Shown here: positions 26,344 to 35,367 of the stretch, one piece after another | How positions within the stretch are numbered: the first letter of the stretch is position 1 | Layout: each line of letters starts with the position of its first letter | Assembly: GCF_014191055.1 (NCBI RefSeq) | Contig: NZ_JACHWB010000002.1 | Span: 744,001-808,000 of the forward strand | Length of the DNA stretch: 64,000 nucleotides | Source: Microvirga lupini | GTDB taxonomy: Bacteria; Pseudomonadota; Alphaproteobacteria; Rhizobiales; Beijerinckiaceae | Reading direction: 5' to 3' | Program-made: the position numbers and the translations under genes | Notes under the pieces: generated by a model | What the model was told of the DNA's origin: nothing | Database searches by the model: none | Seen by the model: the letters and a program-made list of their open reading frames with translations, nothing else

Positions 26344-27008
26344 CAGATCCTCCCGCTGTGATCGGTCACGTCAACCGGACCGCGGCGGCCACGGGTTGCG
26401 AGAAAGACGATCACGGCTGCTACAGCCATAATGGCTGCTGTCGCCCGCAGCACTTCCTTCTGCGACCAATTGGATGGAAACAGGCCTGTGAGCGCCTGCG
26501 GAAAGACCGGAATCGGCAGGTTGAGCAGGTCGCCGAACAGGATCATGCAGAACGGCGTCAGGCTCAAGCTGAGGATGACCAGATCGCGCAAACGCGCCTC
26601 GGGCGTGGCATAGCCGCCGATGATGATGGCGAGCGGACCGGCGAAGAGCATCCCCAGGCCGGGGGTTGTCAAGCCTCCCATCGAAAAGGGGCGAATGGTC
26701 AGCGCAAAAGCCAGAATGCCGCCGATCACGAAGACCGGCCCGCGCAGATTCCAGCGTTCCAAAGCCTCACCATGCTTGATGAAGGCGAAGGCCAGCAGGG
26801 CCAAGCCCGACAGACCGACCGCGATGGCCAGCCACCGGGGCAGCATCGCCGGCCCCATGGAGTTGAGGGTGCCCTGGTCGAGATCCCGGGTGAGCCAAAG
26901 CGCCAAGGCCGCCAGTGCCATCAAAACCACCCCCCCTGCCACGTTCTGGGGAGCGCGGACCGGCCCGCCGGGCTCCGCCGGCCCCGAGCCTTCGTGAAGA
27001 GTGGACAT
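26343..27008 (-). CDS. tctB: tripartite tricarboxylate transporter small membrane subunit TctB
   Basis: The protein has 221 residues from the ATG at 27008 (GGGAGG upstream); a longer in-frame start at 27086 lacks an RBS. It has four to five membrane helices, as usual for TctB, with GGVVLMALAALALWLTRDLDQGTL near the N-terminus (split motif) and SMGPAMLPRWLAIAVGL. It is the first gene of the tctBAC operon. Confidence 0.9.
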   Translation of the reverse strand: MSTLHEGSGPAEPGGPVRAPQNVAGGVVLMALAALALWLTRDLDQGTLNSMGPAMLPRWLAIAVGLSGLALLAFAFIKHGEALERWNLRGPVFVIGGILAFALTIRPFSMGGLTTPGLGMLFAGPLAIIIGGYATPEARLRDLVILSLSLTPFCMILFGDLLNLPIPVFPQALTGLFPSNWSQKEVLRATAAIMAVAAVIVFLATRGRRGPVDVTDHSGRI

Positions 27009-27439
27009 GAACAACCTCCCGCCAGACGCCTTGAGCGTCCAATGTTCTTTCAGCCCGATATGGCCTGAGGCACCAACCCGGATCAAGCTTCTGTTTCCCT
27101 GAAGCCGGTCTTCTTAACAATACGTCTTGGGAACTAGAGGACACAGGGAGAGTGCCTATCATCCTTAGGATCGAAGCGGCCTTCCATGAGAGGTGACTTG
27201 ATCCCTGAAGCCAGGTTGTCTAGATGGACCCTCTAGCCAGGCCGGGCCCCTCTGGTCGCTCCCTATAAGAGCGGCGATGTCGGACTGGATGAAAACCAGG
27301 GCGGCCTGGGTTCGTTCAAACAGACGGTTTTGCCTGCATTTCGGCTCCTTCCGCGAAAAATCTGTGGCAGGACGATGCCAAATGCGTCTCTTTGAACGTT
27401 TCGCATGCGCTGCCCGCAAACCGACATATGAGGCACTGC
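27009..27439. other. intergenic region between divergent tctB and terC
   Basis: A 431-base stretch holding the two divergent promoters. I looked for a yybP-ykoY manganese riboswitch upstream of the TerC gene and could not see its conserved core. Nothing else is seen. Confidence 0.4.
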
Positions 27440-28111
27440 ATGTTTGATCTCTCGCAGTTTTTCGGACCCGAGGTCGTCGCCTTCCTGATGGTGGTTGGCA
27501 TCGATCTGGCGCTCGCCGGCGACAACGCCATCGTCATCGGCCTGGCCGCAGCCGGTCTCCCCAAGGAGCAGCGCAACAAGGCTATCCTCCTCGGCGTTCT
27601 CGCCGCCACGGTCCTGCGTATCGTTTTCGCCCTGGTCACGACCCAGCTTCTCGCAATCGTGGGCCTTCTCCTCGCCGGTGGCATCCTGCTTCTGTGGGTG
27701 TGTTGGAAGATGTGGCGCGAGCTGCGCACGGGCCATGAGGCAGAGCAGCATGCGGCCGAGGAGGCTCTGGAGGGGCGGGACCTCAACCAGGATGGCACCA
27801 TTGCCGGAGGCGTGCCGCGCAAGACCTTCGCCCAGGCTGCCTGGCAGATCATCATCGCCGACGTCTCCATGTCTCTCGACAACGTGCTCGCGGTGGCGGG
27901 TGCGGCGCGCGAGCATCCCTACATCCTGGCCTTCGGCCTCCTTCTCTCGATCGCCCTTATGGGCATTGCGGCCTCATACATCGCCCGCCTGCTCCAGCGC
28001 TACCGCTGGATCGCCTATCTGGGCTTGGCGATCATCCTCTACGTGGCGCTCAAGATGATCTACGAAGGCTGGCTCGAGGTGGCGCCCTTCGTGAACGGCG
28101 CCGTCAGCTAA
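27440..28111 (+). CDS. TerC family integral membrane protein
   Basis: The protein has 223 residues and about seven helices. TerC hallmarks are GIDLALAGDNAIVIGLAA near the N-terminus and IIIADVSMSLDNVLAVAGAA in the second half, both with the acidic residues (D, DN) inside the membrane that bind metal. Relatives (YjbE/MeeF type) export manganese or aid metalation of exported enzymes. A cytoplasmic loop between helices (GHEAEQHAAEEALEGRD...) is charged. Confidence 0.9.
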   Translation: MFDLSQFFGPEVVAFLMVVGIDLALAGDNAIVIGLAAAGLPKEQRNKAILLGVLAATVLRIVFALVTTQLLAIVGLLLAGGILLLWVCWKMWRELRTGHEAEQHAAEEALEGRDLNQDGTIAGGVPRKTFAQAAWQIIIADVSMSLDNVLAVAGAAREHPYILAFGLLLSIALMGIAASYIARLLQRYRWIAYLGLAIILYVALKMIYEGWLEVAPFVNGAVS

Positions 28112-28176
28112 TCCAGAACATCGATCCGAGATTGCCAATCTCCAATTGACGGCGGGGATGCGGGAGGGCACAGAGC

Positions 28177-28887
28177 ATGACGCTCATGCCCCCCGCTCTC
28201 CGCCCTCATTTTTCTGCTCAAGGCCTGCGCCACGGCGCCCGCGCCGCCCTCCCGGCCTTTCCGGGCTTCATCATGTTTGCCCTGGCCTTCGGCACGGCAG
28301 CGGCCCAGAAGGGGTTATCCCTCGGCGAGACCCTGGGCCTCTCCGCTTTCGTCTATGCCGGCGCCTCGCAGATGGTGGGGCTTGAGATCTGGCAGCAGGT
28401 CTGGACGCCCGCAACGATCCTCACGATCATGACCGTCACCGCGGTGGTGAACGCGCGCATGATCCTGCTCGGAGCAACCCTCCAGCCCTGGCTCAAGGAC
28501 GAGCCTCTCGCCCGCACCGCGCTCAACCTCTTTCTCATCACCGAAGCCGGCTGGCTCATCGGCACGCGATATCACACGCAAGGCGGCCGGGATGTGGGCG
28601 TCCTTTTGGGCTGTGGACTCATTCTCTGGCTGGTCTGGCTGGTGGCGACTTTCGCAGGCTTCTTTGCAGGCGCGCTTGTGCCGGAGCCTCAGCGCTTCGG
28701 CCTTGATCTCGTGATGCCGATCTTCTTCGGCGTCATGCTCGTGCCCCTGTGGAAAGGCGCCAGGCCTGCCCTGCCCTGGCTCGTGGCAGGCCTCGTCTCG
28801 CTCATCGTTCACGCGCTGGTGCCGGGCTATCTCTTCATCATCGCCGGTGCGCTGGCAGGTGTCGTCGTCGGGATGCTGATCGAATGA
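28177..28887 (+). CDS. azlC: AzlC family branched-chain amino acid exporter, large subunit
   Basis: The protein has 236 residues. The typical AzlC core begins FPGFIMFALAFGTAAAQKGLS and continues with YAGASQMVGLEIWQ, NARMILLGATLQPWL and LFLITEAGWLIGTRY. It forms an inner-membrane exporter with AzlD; the start of azlD overlaps its stop (ATGA). The ribosome binding site GGGAGGG lies upstream of the ATG at 28177. Confidence 0.93.
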   Translation: MTLMPPALRPHFSAQGLRHGARAALPAFPGFIMFALAFGTAAAQKGLSLGETLGLSAFVYAGASQMVGLEIWQQVWTPATILTIMTVTAVVNARMILLGATLQPWLKDEPLARTALNLFLITEAGWLIGTRYHTQGGRDVGVLLGCGLILWLVWLVATFAGFFAGALVPEPQRFGLDLVMPIFFGVMLVPLWKGARPALPWLVAGLVSLIVHALVPGYLFIIAGALAGVVVGMLIE

Positions 28888-29207
28888 GCGGTTTCGGCAG
28901 CTTCATCGCGAGCCCTTGGGGCTCGGTTCTCGCCATCGCGGCCATGACGCTGGTGACGTTCCTGTGCCGAATCGCGGGCGTCGTGGTCATGAGTCGCGTA
29001 CGCATCACGCCGCGCATCGAGCGGGGCCTGCGCGCCCTGCCCGGCTCCATCATCCTGGCGACGATCCTGCCTGTGGTCATCGACAACGGCTGGCCTGCCA
29101 TGATCGCGCTTGCCGCCGCCATCATCGCCATGGCGGTGACGCGAGTCGACATCGTTGGTCTGGTGGCCGGTCTAGGCACCCTCGCCGTCATTCGGGCTCT
29201 TGGGTGA
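28884..29207 (+). CDS. azlD: AzlD family small subunit
   Basis: The protein has 107 residues and four hydrophobic helices: LAIAAMTLVTFLCRIAGVV, then GLRALPGSIILATILPVVI and AALAAAIIAMAVTRV-like stretches. It is the partner of AzlC in branched-chain amino acid (or analogue) export. Its 3' end overlaps the convergent phosphatase gene by 36 bases. Confidence 0.93.
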   Translation: MSGFGSFIASPWGSVLAIAAMTLVTFLCRIAGVVVMSRVRITPRIERGLRALPGSIILATILPVVIDNGWPAMIALAAAIIAMAVTRVDIVGLVAGLGTLAVIRALG

Positions 29208-29678
29208 GGTCTGCTTGAGTCGCAGGCGGATGCGGTACATCAAGCCGTCGCGGATGTTGCGATAGGCATCGAGCACCTGATCGCGCGATCCCTGCGTGAT
29301 CGTCGGATCAGGTGTCGGCCAGTATTCCACCTCCGCCGCGAGGGTACGCGTGAGTTCGAGCGCCGCGTGATGCGCCTCCGGCGACAGGGAAATGATGAGA
29401 TCGAAGTTGAGCCCCTCCCATTCCTCCAACTCGTCGAGGGTGCGCGGCTTGTGCTTGGAGGCGTCGATGCCGATCTCGGACAGGATCGAGGCCACGAAGC
29501 CGTCCGGTTCGCCTTTGCGCACGCCGGCGGACTGCACATAGATCGACTTACCGAAATAATGGCGCGCAATGGCCTCCGCCATGGGCGAACGCACTGCATT
29601 CATCGCGCAGACGAACAGCACCGAATGGATCCGTTTCGCGCGGGGCTCGTCCAGAGGCTCGTCCAGGCGCTCCTCCAA
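29172..29678 (-). CDS. low-molecular-weight protein-tyrosine-phosphatase / arsenate-reductase-like protein
   Basis: The protein has 168 residues. The phosphate loop VLFVCAMNAVRSPMAEA fits C-X5-R with the following Ser, and WPTPDPT carries the general-acid Asp. A TTG start at 29678 is proposed, four bases after the UPF0262 stop. In Rhizobiales this gene follows hisD and UPF0262, as here. It acts in the cytoplasm on phosphotyrosine or arsenate; which one is undetermined. The 36-base convergent overlap with azlD is unusual. Confidence 0.88.
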   Translation of the reverse strand: MEERLDEPLDEPRAKRIHSVLFVCAMNAVRSPMAEAIARHYFGKSIYVQSAGVRKGEPDGFVASILSEIGIDASKHKPRTLDELEEWEGLNFDLIISLSPEAHHAALELTRTLAAEVEYWPTPDPTITQGSRDQVLDAYRNIRDGLMYRIRLRLKQTSPKSPNDGEGA

Positions 29679-29681
29679 GCG

Positions 29682-30167
29682 TCAGCCCTTCCAGTGAAGT
29701 GCGAAGATGAGCGTGAAGATGCGCCGCGCCGTGCCGAAATCGAGGGTGAGCTTGCCCTCGAGCCGCTTCATCAGCAGTTCGGCCGCCTCGTTGTGCAGGC
29801 CGCGCCGCCCCATGTCGATGGCCTCGATCTGCGCCGGCGAGGCGGAACGGATCGCCTGATAATAGCTGTCGCAAATCATCTCGTAATCGCGGATGGCCTT
29901 GCGGAACGGCGTCAGTGACAGGTGATGCGAGATGAGATGTCCCCCGTCCTGCGTGGTCACCTCGAAGCAGAGCTTCTTGTCGATGAGAGAGATGCGCAAA
30001 GCATAAGGCCCGCCGTCATAGTTCGGCAGCGCAAACGTGTTCTCTTCGAGGATGTCGTAGATGGCAATGGCCCGCTCATGCTCCTGATCGGGATTGCCGC
30101 GGCCGATCGAGGTCTCGTCGAGGGTGACGGCGACCAGCCGGGTCCGCTCCTTCGCTTCGCTCGCCAT
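29682..30167 (-). CDS. UPF0262 family protein
   Basis: The protein has 161 residues with GGAGG before the ATG. The sequence [20 protein letters not shown], then [11 protein letters not shown] and [20 protein letters not shown], matches the alphaproteobacterial UPF0262 family, which is regularly encoded next to hisD. The function is unknown. It is cytoplasmic, with no motif suggesting an enzyme. Confidence 0.92.
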   Translation of the reverse strand: MASEAKERTRLVAVTLDETSIGRGNPDQEHERAIAIYDILEENTFALPNYDGGPYALRISLIDKKLCFEVTTQDGGHLISHHLSLTPFRKAIRDYEMICDSYYQAIRSASPAQIEAIDMGRRGLHNEAAELLMKRLEGKLTLDFGTARRIFTLIFALHWKG

Positions 30168-30184
30168 CCCGCCTCCACTGCCTT

Positions 30185-30300
30185 AGAGCATCGGCCCCAA
30201 AAGTGGATTTACACTTTTGCGGCTGATCCGGTGCTCCACTTTATAAAAGAGCGCATCGCTGAATACGAAAAACCGGAACCACTTTTTCGCACGATGCGCT
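30185..30300. repeat. two-hairpin intergenic repeat, copy 3
   Basis: AGAGCATCGGCCCCAAAAGTGG opens the first module and CGCACGATGCGCT closes the second, in the same orientation as copy 2 (7543-7656). Its last bases overlap the hisD stop codon (CTA at 30299-30301 on the + strand), so the repeat supplies the end of hisD. Confidence 0.82.
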
Positions 30301-31591
30301 AGAGATTCAGGCGGATCGCGACCGACCGCGCATGCCCCTCCAGACCCTCCGACCGCCCAAGCGCAATGGCCGCCGGGCCGAGCGTCCGCAGAGCGTCCGC
30401 ATCACATTTCAGGATCGAGGTTCGCTTCATGAAGTCAAGCACGCCGAGACCCGAAGAGAACCGGGCCGAACGGGCTGTGGGCAGAACGTGGTTGGGGCCG
30501 CCCACATAATCGCCGATCGCCTCCGGCGTATGGCTGCCAAGGAAGATCGAGCCCGCATTGCGGACTTTGGCCGCGAGTTCCTCCGCATTCTCCGTCTCGA
30601 TTTCGAGATGCTCGGGTGCCAGCCGATCCACGAGAGGAATAGCATTCTCCAGCCGGTCGATCAGGATGATCGCTCCGTAATCCCGCCAGCTCGCGCCTGC
30701 AATATTCGCTTTCGGCAAGGTCTGGAGTTGGCGCTCGACAGCTTTTTCCACCCCATCGGCCAGCGCCGGGCTGTCCGTGATGAGAATCGATTGCGCAGCC
30801 GTATCGTGCTCGGCCTGAGCCAGGAGATCGGCGGCGATCCAGTCCGGATTGCCGTCGGCATCGGCCAGGATGAGCACTTCGGACGGCCCCGCGATCATGT
30901 CGATGCCGACCTGACCGAAGACGCGGCGCTTGGCGGCGGCCACATAGGCGTTGCCAGGACCGACGATCTTGGCGACGGGCTTTACGCTCTCGGTGCCATA
31001 GGCCAGAGCTGCCACGGCCTGGGCGCCGCCGATGCGGAATACCTCGTCGACGCCGGCAAGCCGCGCCGCCGCCAGCACGAGCGGGTTCGTCTCGCCGCGT
31101 GGGGTCGGCACTACCATGGCGATGCGGGGAACTCCCGCCACCTTCGCCGGCACGGCGTTCATCAGGACGGAGGACGGATAACTGGCAAGACCGCCGGGAA
31201 CATAGAGGCCCACGGACTCGAGTGCCGTCCACCGCCAACCCATGGTCACCCCGACAGGATCCGTGGTCTTGAAGTCCTTCGGACGCTGCTCCAGGTGATA
31301 GGTTTCGATGCGCTCCTTGGCAAGCGCCAGAGCCTCCAAGGCCTCCTTGGAGCACTGGGCCTCGGCCGCATCGACCTCAGCATCGGAGACGCGCAGGGTC
31401 TCGGGCTGAAGCGCCAGCCCATCGAAACGATAGGTGAAGTCGATCAGCGCCTCATCGCCACGCACCACCACATCTTCGATGATGGCGCGCACCGCCTGAT
31501 CCACATCCTCCGAGACCTCACGCTTGGCGGAGAGCAGAGCGGCGAAGGCCTGCGGGAAGGAAGCGTCCCGCGCATCGAGCCTCTGCGCCAT
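30299..31591 (-). CDS. hisD: histidinol dehydrogenase
   Basis: The protein has 430 residues, normal for HisD. GGLASYPSSVLMNAVPAKVAG and DMIAGPSEVLILAD are conserved substrate and NAD regions, and the EQ...H catalytic pair lies in DRLAPEHLEIE. The zinc ligands lie in AQAEHDTAAQS and later. It oxidises L-histidinol to L-histidine in two NAD-dependent steps. The ATG directly abuts the DUF2948 stop. The stop codon lies within a dispersed repeat. Confidence 0.97.
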   Translation of the reverse strand: MAQRLDARDASFPQAFAALLSAKREVSEDVDQAVRAIIEDVVVRGDEALIDFTYRFDGLALQPETLRVSDAEVDAAEAQCSKEALEALALAKERIETYHLEQRPKDFKTTDPVGVTMGWRWTALESVGLYVPGGLASYPSSVLMNAVPAKVAGVPRIAMVVPTPRGETNPLVLAAARLAGVDEVFRIGGAQAVAALAYGTESVKPVAKIVGPGNAYVAAAKRRVFGQVGIDMIAGPSEVLILADADGNPDWIAADLLAQAEHDTAAQSILITDSPALADGVEKAVERQLQTLPKANIAGASWRDYGAIILIDRLENAIPLVDRLAPEHLEIETENAEELAAKVRNAGSIFLGSHTPEAIGDYVGGPNHVLPTARSARFSSGLGVLDFMKRTSILKCDADALRTLGPAAIALGRSEGLEGHARSVAIRLNL

Positions 31592-32032
31592 TTACGGGCG
31601 CTCCGCCGTTTGCAGTTGGTCCTCGTGGGAGGGGCGGCTTTCAGCAGCCCAGACCGGGCCGGTATCTTTCATCTGCATTTCGATGCACTCCAGGTCCACC
31701 TGGATGGCTCCGCCCTCGGCAAAGATCAAGGTGGCAGTGCCCGAAGGGGCATCCCCTTCCTCAAACGCAATCGCGAGAAGGTTAAGAACCGCGTCCTTGT
31801 TGCTCCTGTCGATGCCGCGGACGCGCACGCCCGTGACGTTCTCGAAATGCATGCAGGTCAACCGCCGCTGGGGCGTTGCTGCCTCCCAGTCGTAGCGGCG
31901 CACCTGGATGGCGAACCGCCGCTCCTTGGGCAGATAGGCGATATCCCCGACCTGCAGAAGAGAATCCTGCAGGTGAGCGGAGATGACGGAAAGGTCTTCA
32001 GGGTCGAACGCGACGAGTCTCAGGAGGTCCAT
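31592..32032 (-). CDS. DUF2948 family protein
   Basis: The protein has 146 residues. MDLLRLVAFDPEDLSVISAHL, then ERRFAIQVRRYDWE and RRLTCMHFENV, are typical for DUF2948, encoded between murA and hisD in many Rhizobiales. The function is unknown. It is cytoplasmic. No gap separates it from hisD, so the two are translationally coupled. Confidence 0.88.
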   Translation of the reverse strand: MDLLRLVAFDPEDLSVISAHLQDSLLQVGDIAYLPKERRFAIQVRRYDWEAATPQRRLTCMHFENVTGVRVRGIDRSNKDAVLNLLAIAFEEGDAPSGTATLIFAEGGAIQVDLECIEMQMKDTGPVWAAESRPSHEDQLQTAERP

Positions 32033-32132
32033 GGCCCACCAACCTGTTGTTGAACTTTGATCTTTAGGTAGAGAGCCCCCTGCCCCGGCGCAACCTTTCG
32101 CCCAAGCCCGCCTTCCGGTCCCTGAAAAGAAA

Positions 32133-32156
32133 AAGGCCGGCGATGGTGCCGGCCTT
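32133..32156 (-). terminator. rho-independent terminator of murA
   Basis: AAGGCCGGC and GCCGGCCTT flank a six-base loop. On the minus strand it is followed by TTTTCTTTTC. It separates murA from the DUF2948-hisD unit. Confidence 0.85.
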
Positions 32157-32163
32157 CTGGTCT

Positions 32164-33453
32164 TTAGCCTCTGACACGCTCGATCAGAGCGCCGCATCGG
32201 GCGAGCTTGGCTTCCAGCGCCTCGAAGCCGCGATCCAGGTGATAGACCCGGTTGATAGTGGTCTCGCCATCCGCCACGAGGCCGGCGATCACCAGGGACA
32301 CGGAAGCGCGCAGGTCGGTGGCCATCACCGGAGCGCCTTTCAGGCCCGGGACGCCGTCCACATAGGCACTGTCGCCGTCGAGGCGGATCTGGGCGCCAAG
32401 GCGGGCCAGCTCCTGCACGTGCATGAAGCGGTTCTCGAAGATCGTCTCCCGGATACGGGAAGTGCCGTTCGCCCGGGTCATCAGGGCCATGAACTGGGCC
32501 TGAAGGTCCGTGGGAAAGCCCGGGAACGGATCGGTGGTCACGTCGACCGGCATTAGGCCGTTGCCGTTGCGGCGGATACGGATGCCCCCATGGGTCGAGG
32601 TCACCTCAGCCCCGGCCTGGCCCAGCACGTCGAGAGCAGCTTGGAGGTAGTCGGCCCGGGTGTTGTCGAGCACGAGATCGCCCCCGGTCATGGCCACGGC
32701 CATGGCGTAAGTGCCGGTCTCGATCCGGTCCGGCATCACGTCATGGGAGGCGCCGTGCAGGCTGGTCACGCCTTCGACCACGATCTCGGAGCTGCCGGCA
32801 CCCTGGATCTTGGCCCCCATCTTGATGAGGCATTCGGCCAGATCCACCACCTCAGGCTCGCGGGCGGCGTTGCGGATCACGGTGGTGCCTTGGGCAAGGG
32901 TCGCGGCCATCAGAGCCACGTGCGTGCCGCCGACGGTCACCTTCGGGAAATCGATCTCGGCGCCGCGCAGACCCTTTGGGGCCGTCGCCACCACATAGCC
33001 CGCCTCGATCTCGATGGCAGCGCCCAGCTTGGCCAGCGCCATGATGAGCAGGTCCACCGGCCGGGTGCCGATGGCGCAGCCGCCGGGCATGGAGACCTTG
33101 GCATGGCCGAACCGGGCCACCAGGGGGGCGATGACCCAGAAGCTCGCCCGCATGGTCGAGACCAGCTCGTAAGGCGCCGTGGTGTCGATGACGTTCCTGG
33201 CCGTCAGGCGGATGGTCTGCCCTGTTTCCGTGGACTGGCCGGGGCGGCGGCCGGCGATGGAATGATCCACACCGAAATTGCTCATGATCCGCAGCAGGGA
33301 GGAGATATCGGCCAGCCGCGGCACATTGCCGAGCTCGAGCGTATCCTCCGTGAGCAGGCTCGCGATCATGAGGGGCAAGGCCGCATTCTTGGCGCCTGAG
33401 ATCGGAATCAGGCCGTGGAGGGGCGCGCCGCCCCGGATGCGAATGCGATCCAT
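32164..33453 (-). CDS. murA: UDP-N-acetylglucosamine 1-carboxyvinyltransferase
   Basis: The protein has 429 residues. The N-terminal [15 protein letters not shown] (with the Lys-Asn pair) and the catalytic Cys126 in [12 protein letters not shown] identify MurA and predict fosfomycin sensitivity of the enzyme. It transfers enolpyruvate from PEP to UDP-GlcNAc, the first committed step of peptidoglycan synthesis. Confidence 0.97.
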   Translation of the reverse strand: MDRIRIRGGAPLHGLIPISGAKNAALPLMIASLLTEDTLELGNVPRLADISSLLRIMSNFGVDHSIAGRRPGQSTETGQTIRLTARNVIDTTAPYELVSTMRASFWVIAPLVARFGHAKVSMPGGCAIGTRPVDLLIMALAKLGAAIEIEAGYVVATAPKGLRGAEIDFPKVTVGGTHVALMAATLAQGTTVIRNAAREPEVVDLAECLIKMGAKIQGAGSSEIVVEGVTSLHGASHDVMPDRIETGTYAMAVAMTGGDLVLDNTRADYLQAALDVLGQAGAEVTSTHGGIRIRRNGNGLMPVDVTTDPFPGFPTDLQAQFMALMTRANGTSRIRETIFENRFMHVQELARLGAQIRLDGDSAYVDGVPGLKGAPVMATDLRASVSLVIAGLVADGETTINRVYHLDRGFEALEAKLARCGALIERVRG

Positions 33454-33515
33454 CAGTATCCCCTTGCGAAAATGTTCAATCAGCCATGCGCTATGCGCGC
33501 CTTGGACTGTCTAAG

Positions 33516-33683
33516 CTAGTCGGACGGCTTGTCGCGCTCTGCCGAAACGCTCAAGCTGCCGGTTTCGTTTCCGGTCACCTTGACGGCCTGCCGCCCACGT
33601 GCCTGTGCCTTGCGCCGCTTGAGGTTTTCCTTCAGAGCCGCCTTGAGGCGGTCGGCTTTCTCTTGCGATTTCACGTCAGTCAT
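33516..33683 (-). CDS. small conserved basic protein, hypothetical
   Basis: A 55-residue frame upstream of murA on the same strand: MTDVKSQEKADRLKAALKEN followed by a very basic LKRRKAQARGRQAVK and a Ser/Asp-rich tail. The helical, highly charged composition and position suggest a genuine small gene, possibly nucleic-acid binding. The initiation region has only a weak ribosome binding site. Confidence 0.55.
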   Translation of the reverse strand: MTDVKSQEKADRLKAALKENLKRRKAQARGRQAVKVTGNETGSLSVSAERDKPSD

Positions 33684-33763
33684 GGTTCACGCGACCCATC
33701 GTCGCCTTTACCCAATAGAGGCTTCGCACGCGGCCCTCAACCGCAATATCACAGTTCAGAACT

Positions 33764-33777
33764 TTGACCCGGATCAA
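33764..33777. promoter_or_regulatory. FNR/FixK-type box upstream of hemA
   Basis: TTGACCCGGATCAA matches the FNR/FixK consensus TTGAT-N4-ATCAA at nine of ten fixed positions. It stands 58 bases before the hemA start. Oxygen-responsive control of hemA by FnrL or FixK is known in alphaproteobacteria. Confidence 0.65.
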
Positions 33778-33834
33778 TGCGATCTGGCATAATGGGATCA
33801 GTATCCCCGGGCATAGCATTGCCCACCCGGTGAG

Positions 33835-35064
33835 ATGATGGATTATCAGAACTTCTTCACATCAGCCCTCGACCGCCTCCAGGCTGAGCGGCGCTACCGC
33901 GTCTTCGCCGACATCGAGCGTCTGGCCGGCCGATATCCTCAGGCGATCTGGCACTCTCCAGAGGGTCCACGGCCCATTACGGTCTGGTGCTCCAACGATT
34001 ATCTCGGCATGGGCCAGAACCGGGACGTGACCCGCGCCATGGTCGAGACGGCTTGGCGCCTCGGAACAGGGGCCGGCGGCACGCGCAACATCTCGGGCAA
34101 CAGCCACCCGATCGTCGAGCTGGAAGCCGAGCTGGCCGACCTGCACGGCAAGGAGGCGGCGCTCGTCTTCACCTCGGGCTATGTGTCGAACCAGGCCGGC
34201 ATCTCGACGCTGGCTAGGCTGATCCCGAACTGCCTCATCCTGTCGGATGCGCTCAACCACAATTCCATGATCGAGGGTGTACGCCAGTCCGGCTGCGACA
34301 AGGCGATCTTCCGCCACAACGACCTCGAACACCTCGAAGAGCTGCTCCAGGCAGCCGGCGACCGGCCCAAGCTGATCGTGTTCGAGAGCGTCTACTCCAT
34401 GGACGGCGACATCTCTCCGATCCATGCCATCTGCGATCTGGCCGAGCGTTATGGCGCCATGACCTATATCGACGAGGTCCATGCGGTGGGCATGTACGGC
34501 CCCCGCGGCGGCGGCATCGCCGAGCGTGAAGGCGCCATGCACCGGATCGACGTGATTGAGGGCACCATGGCCAAGGCCTTCGGAGTCATGGGCGGTTATC
34601 TCACCGGCACCAAGGCGGTGATGGACGCCATCCGCAGCTTCGCTCCAGGTTTCATCTTCAGCACCGCCCTCCCCCCGGCCGTCGCCGCCGCCGCCATGGC
34701 TTCGATCCGGCATCTCAAGGCTTCCTCCACCGAGCGCCAGCAGCAGCAGCGCCAAGCCGCCCGCACCAAGGCGGTGCTGAGCAGCGCCGGTCTGCCGGTC
34801 CTCGACACGCCCACGCATATCGTGCCGGTGATGGTCGGCGATGCGGAAGCCTGCAAGGCGGCCTGCGACCGGCTGCTGGCGAAACACGGCATCTATATCC
34901 AGCCGATCAACTATCCCACCGTGCCCCGTGGCACCGAGCGCCTGCGCATCACCCCAGGGCCGTTCCACTCTAACGCCCATATCGATGCCCTGGCCGCCGC
35001 CCTGGTCGAGGTCTGGACCGCACTCAAGCTTCCTCTGGAGCCGAAAGTCCAGGCCGCCGAATAA
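33835..35064 (+). CDS. hemA: 5-aminolevulinate synthase
   Basis: The protein has 409 residues. It is a PLP-dependent alpha-oxoamine synthase with [21 protein letters not shown], then [17 protein letters not shown] and the PLP lysine in [12 protein letters not shown] (about residue 247). It condenses glycine and succinyl-CoA to 5-aminolevulinate, the Shemin route to haem used by alphaproteobacteria. Two adjacent ATGs (33835 and 33838) are possible starts. An FNR/FixK-like box lies upstream. Confidence 0.97.
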   Translation: MMDYQNFFTSALDRLQAERRYRVFADIERLAGRYPQAIWHSPEGPRPITVWCSNDYLGMGQNRDVTRAMVETAWRLGTGAGGTRNISGNSHPIVELEAELADLHGKEAALVFTSGYVSNQAGISTLARLIPNCLILSDALNHNSMIEGVRQSGCDKAIFRHNDLEHLEELLQAAGDRPKLIVFESVYSMDGDISPIHAICDLAERYGAMTYIDEVHAVGMYGPRGGGIAEREGAMHRIDVIEGTMAKAFGVMGGYLTGTKAVMDAIRSFAPGFIFSTALPPAVAAAAMASIRHLKASSTERQQQQRQAARTKAVLSSAGLPVLDTPTHIVPVMVGDAEACKAACDRLLAKHGIYIQPINYPTVPRGTERLRITPGPFHSNAHIDALAAALVEVWTALKLPLEPKVQAAE

Positions 35065-35128
35065 AGATCATTTTCAAGCTTGCATGGAGGGCAGCCCTGT
35101 GGCAGTAAGCGGCCCTCCCCGTTGGCGC

Positions 35129-35203
<75 letters not shown>

Positions 35204-35367
35204 GCCACAAACCCTTATTCCACAAGGGTTACAGGTTCTAATCCCCTCAAATCTGCACTACCTGAGTCCGGCAACTCGCGACAGAACGTGACGCGAACAT
35301 GCCGCGTGGAGTCGTGGAATTTTCGGGGAATAGGTTCCGCCTCTGTTCATGGAGGTGCCTATGGGTG

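Noticed and set aside
24730..26361. 543-codon open frame antisense to tctA
   Set aside because: No membrane segments or motifs; the minus-strand frame gives a textbook TctA.
27009..27439. yybP-ykoY manganese riboswitch upstream of the TerC gene
   Set aside because: Looked for because the family is often linked to TerC, but the conserved core stems could not be recognised.
30332..32053. 573-codon open frame antisense to hisD and DUF2948
   Set aside because: The opposite strand encodes complete HisD with its motifs.
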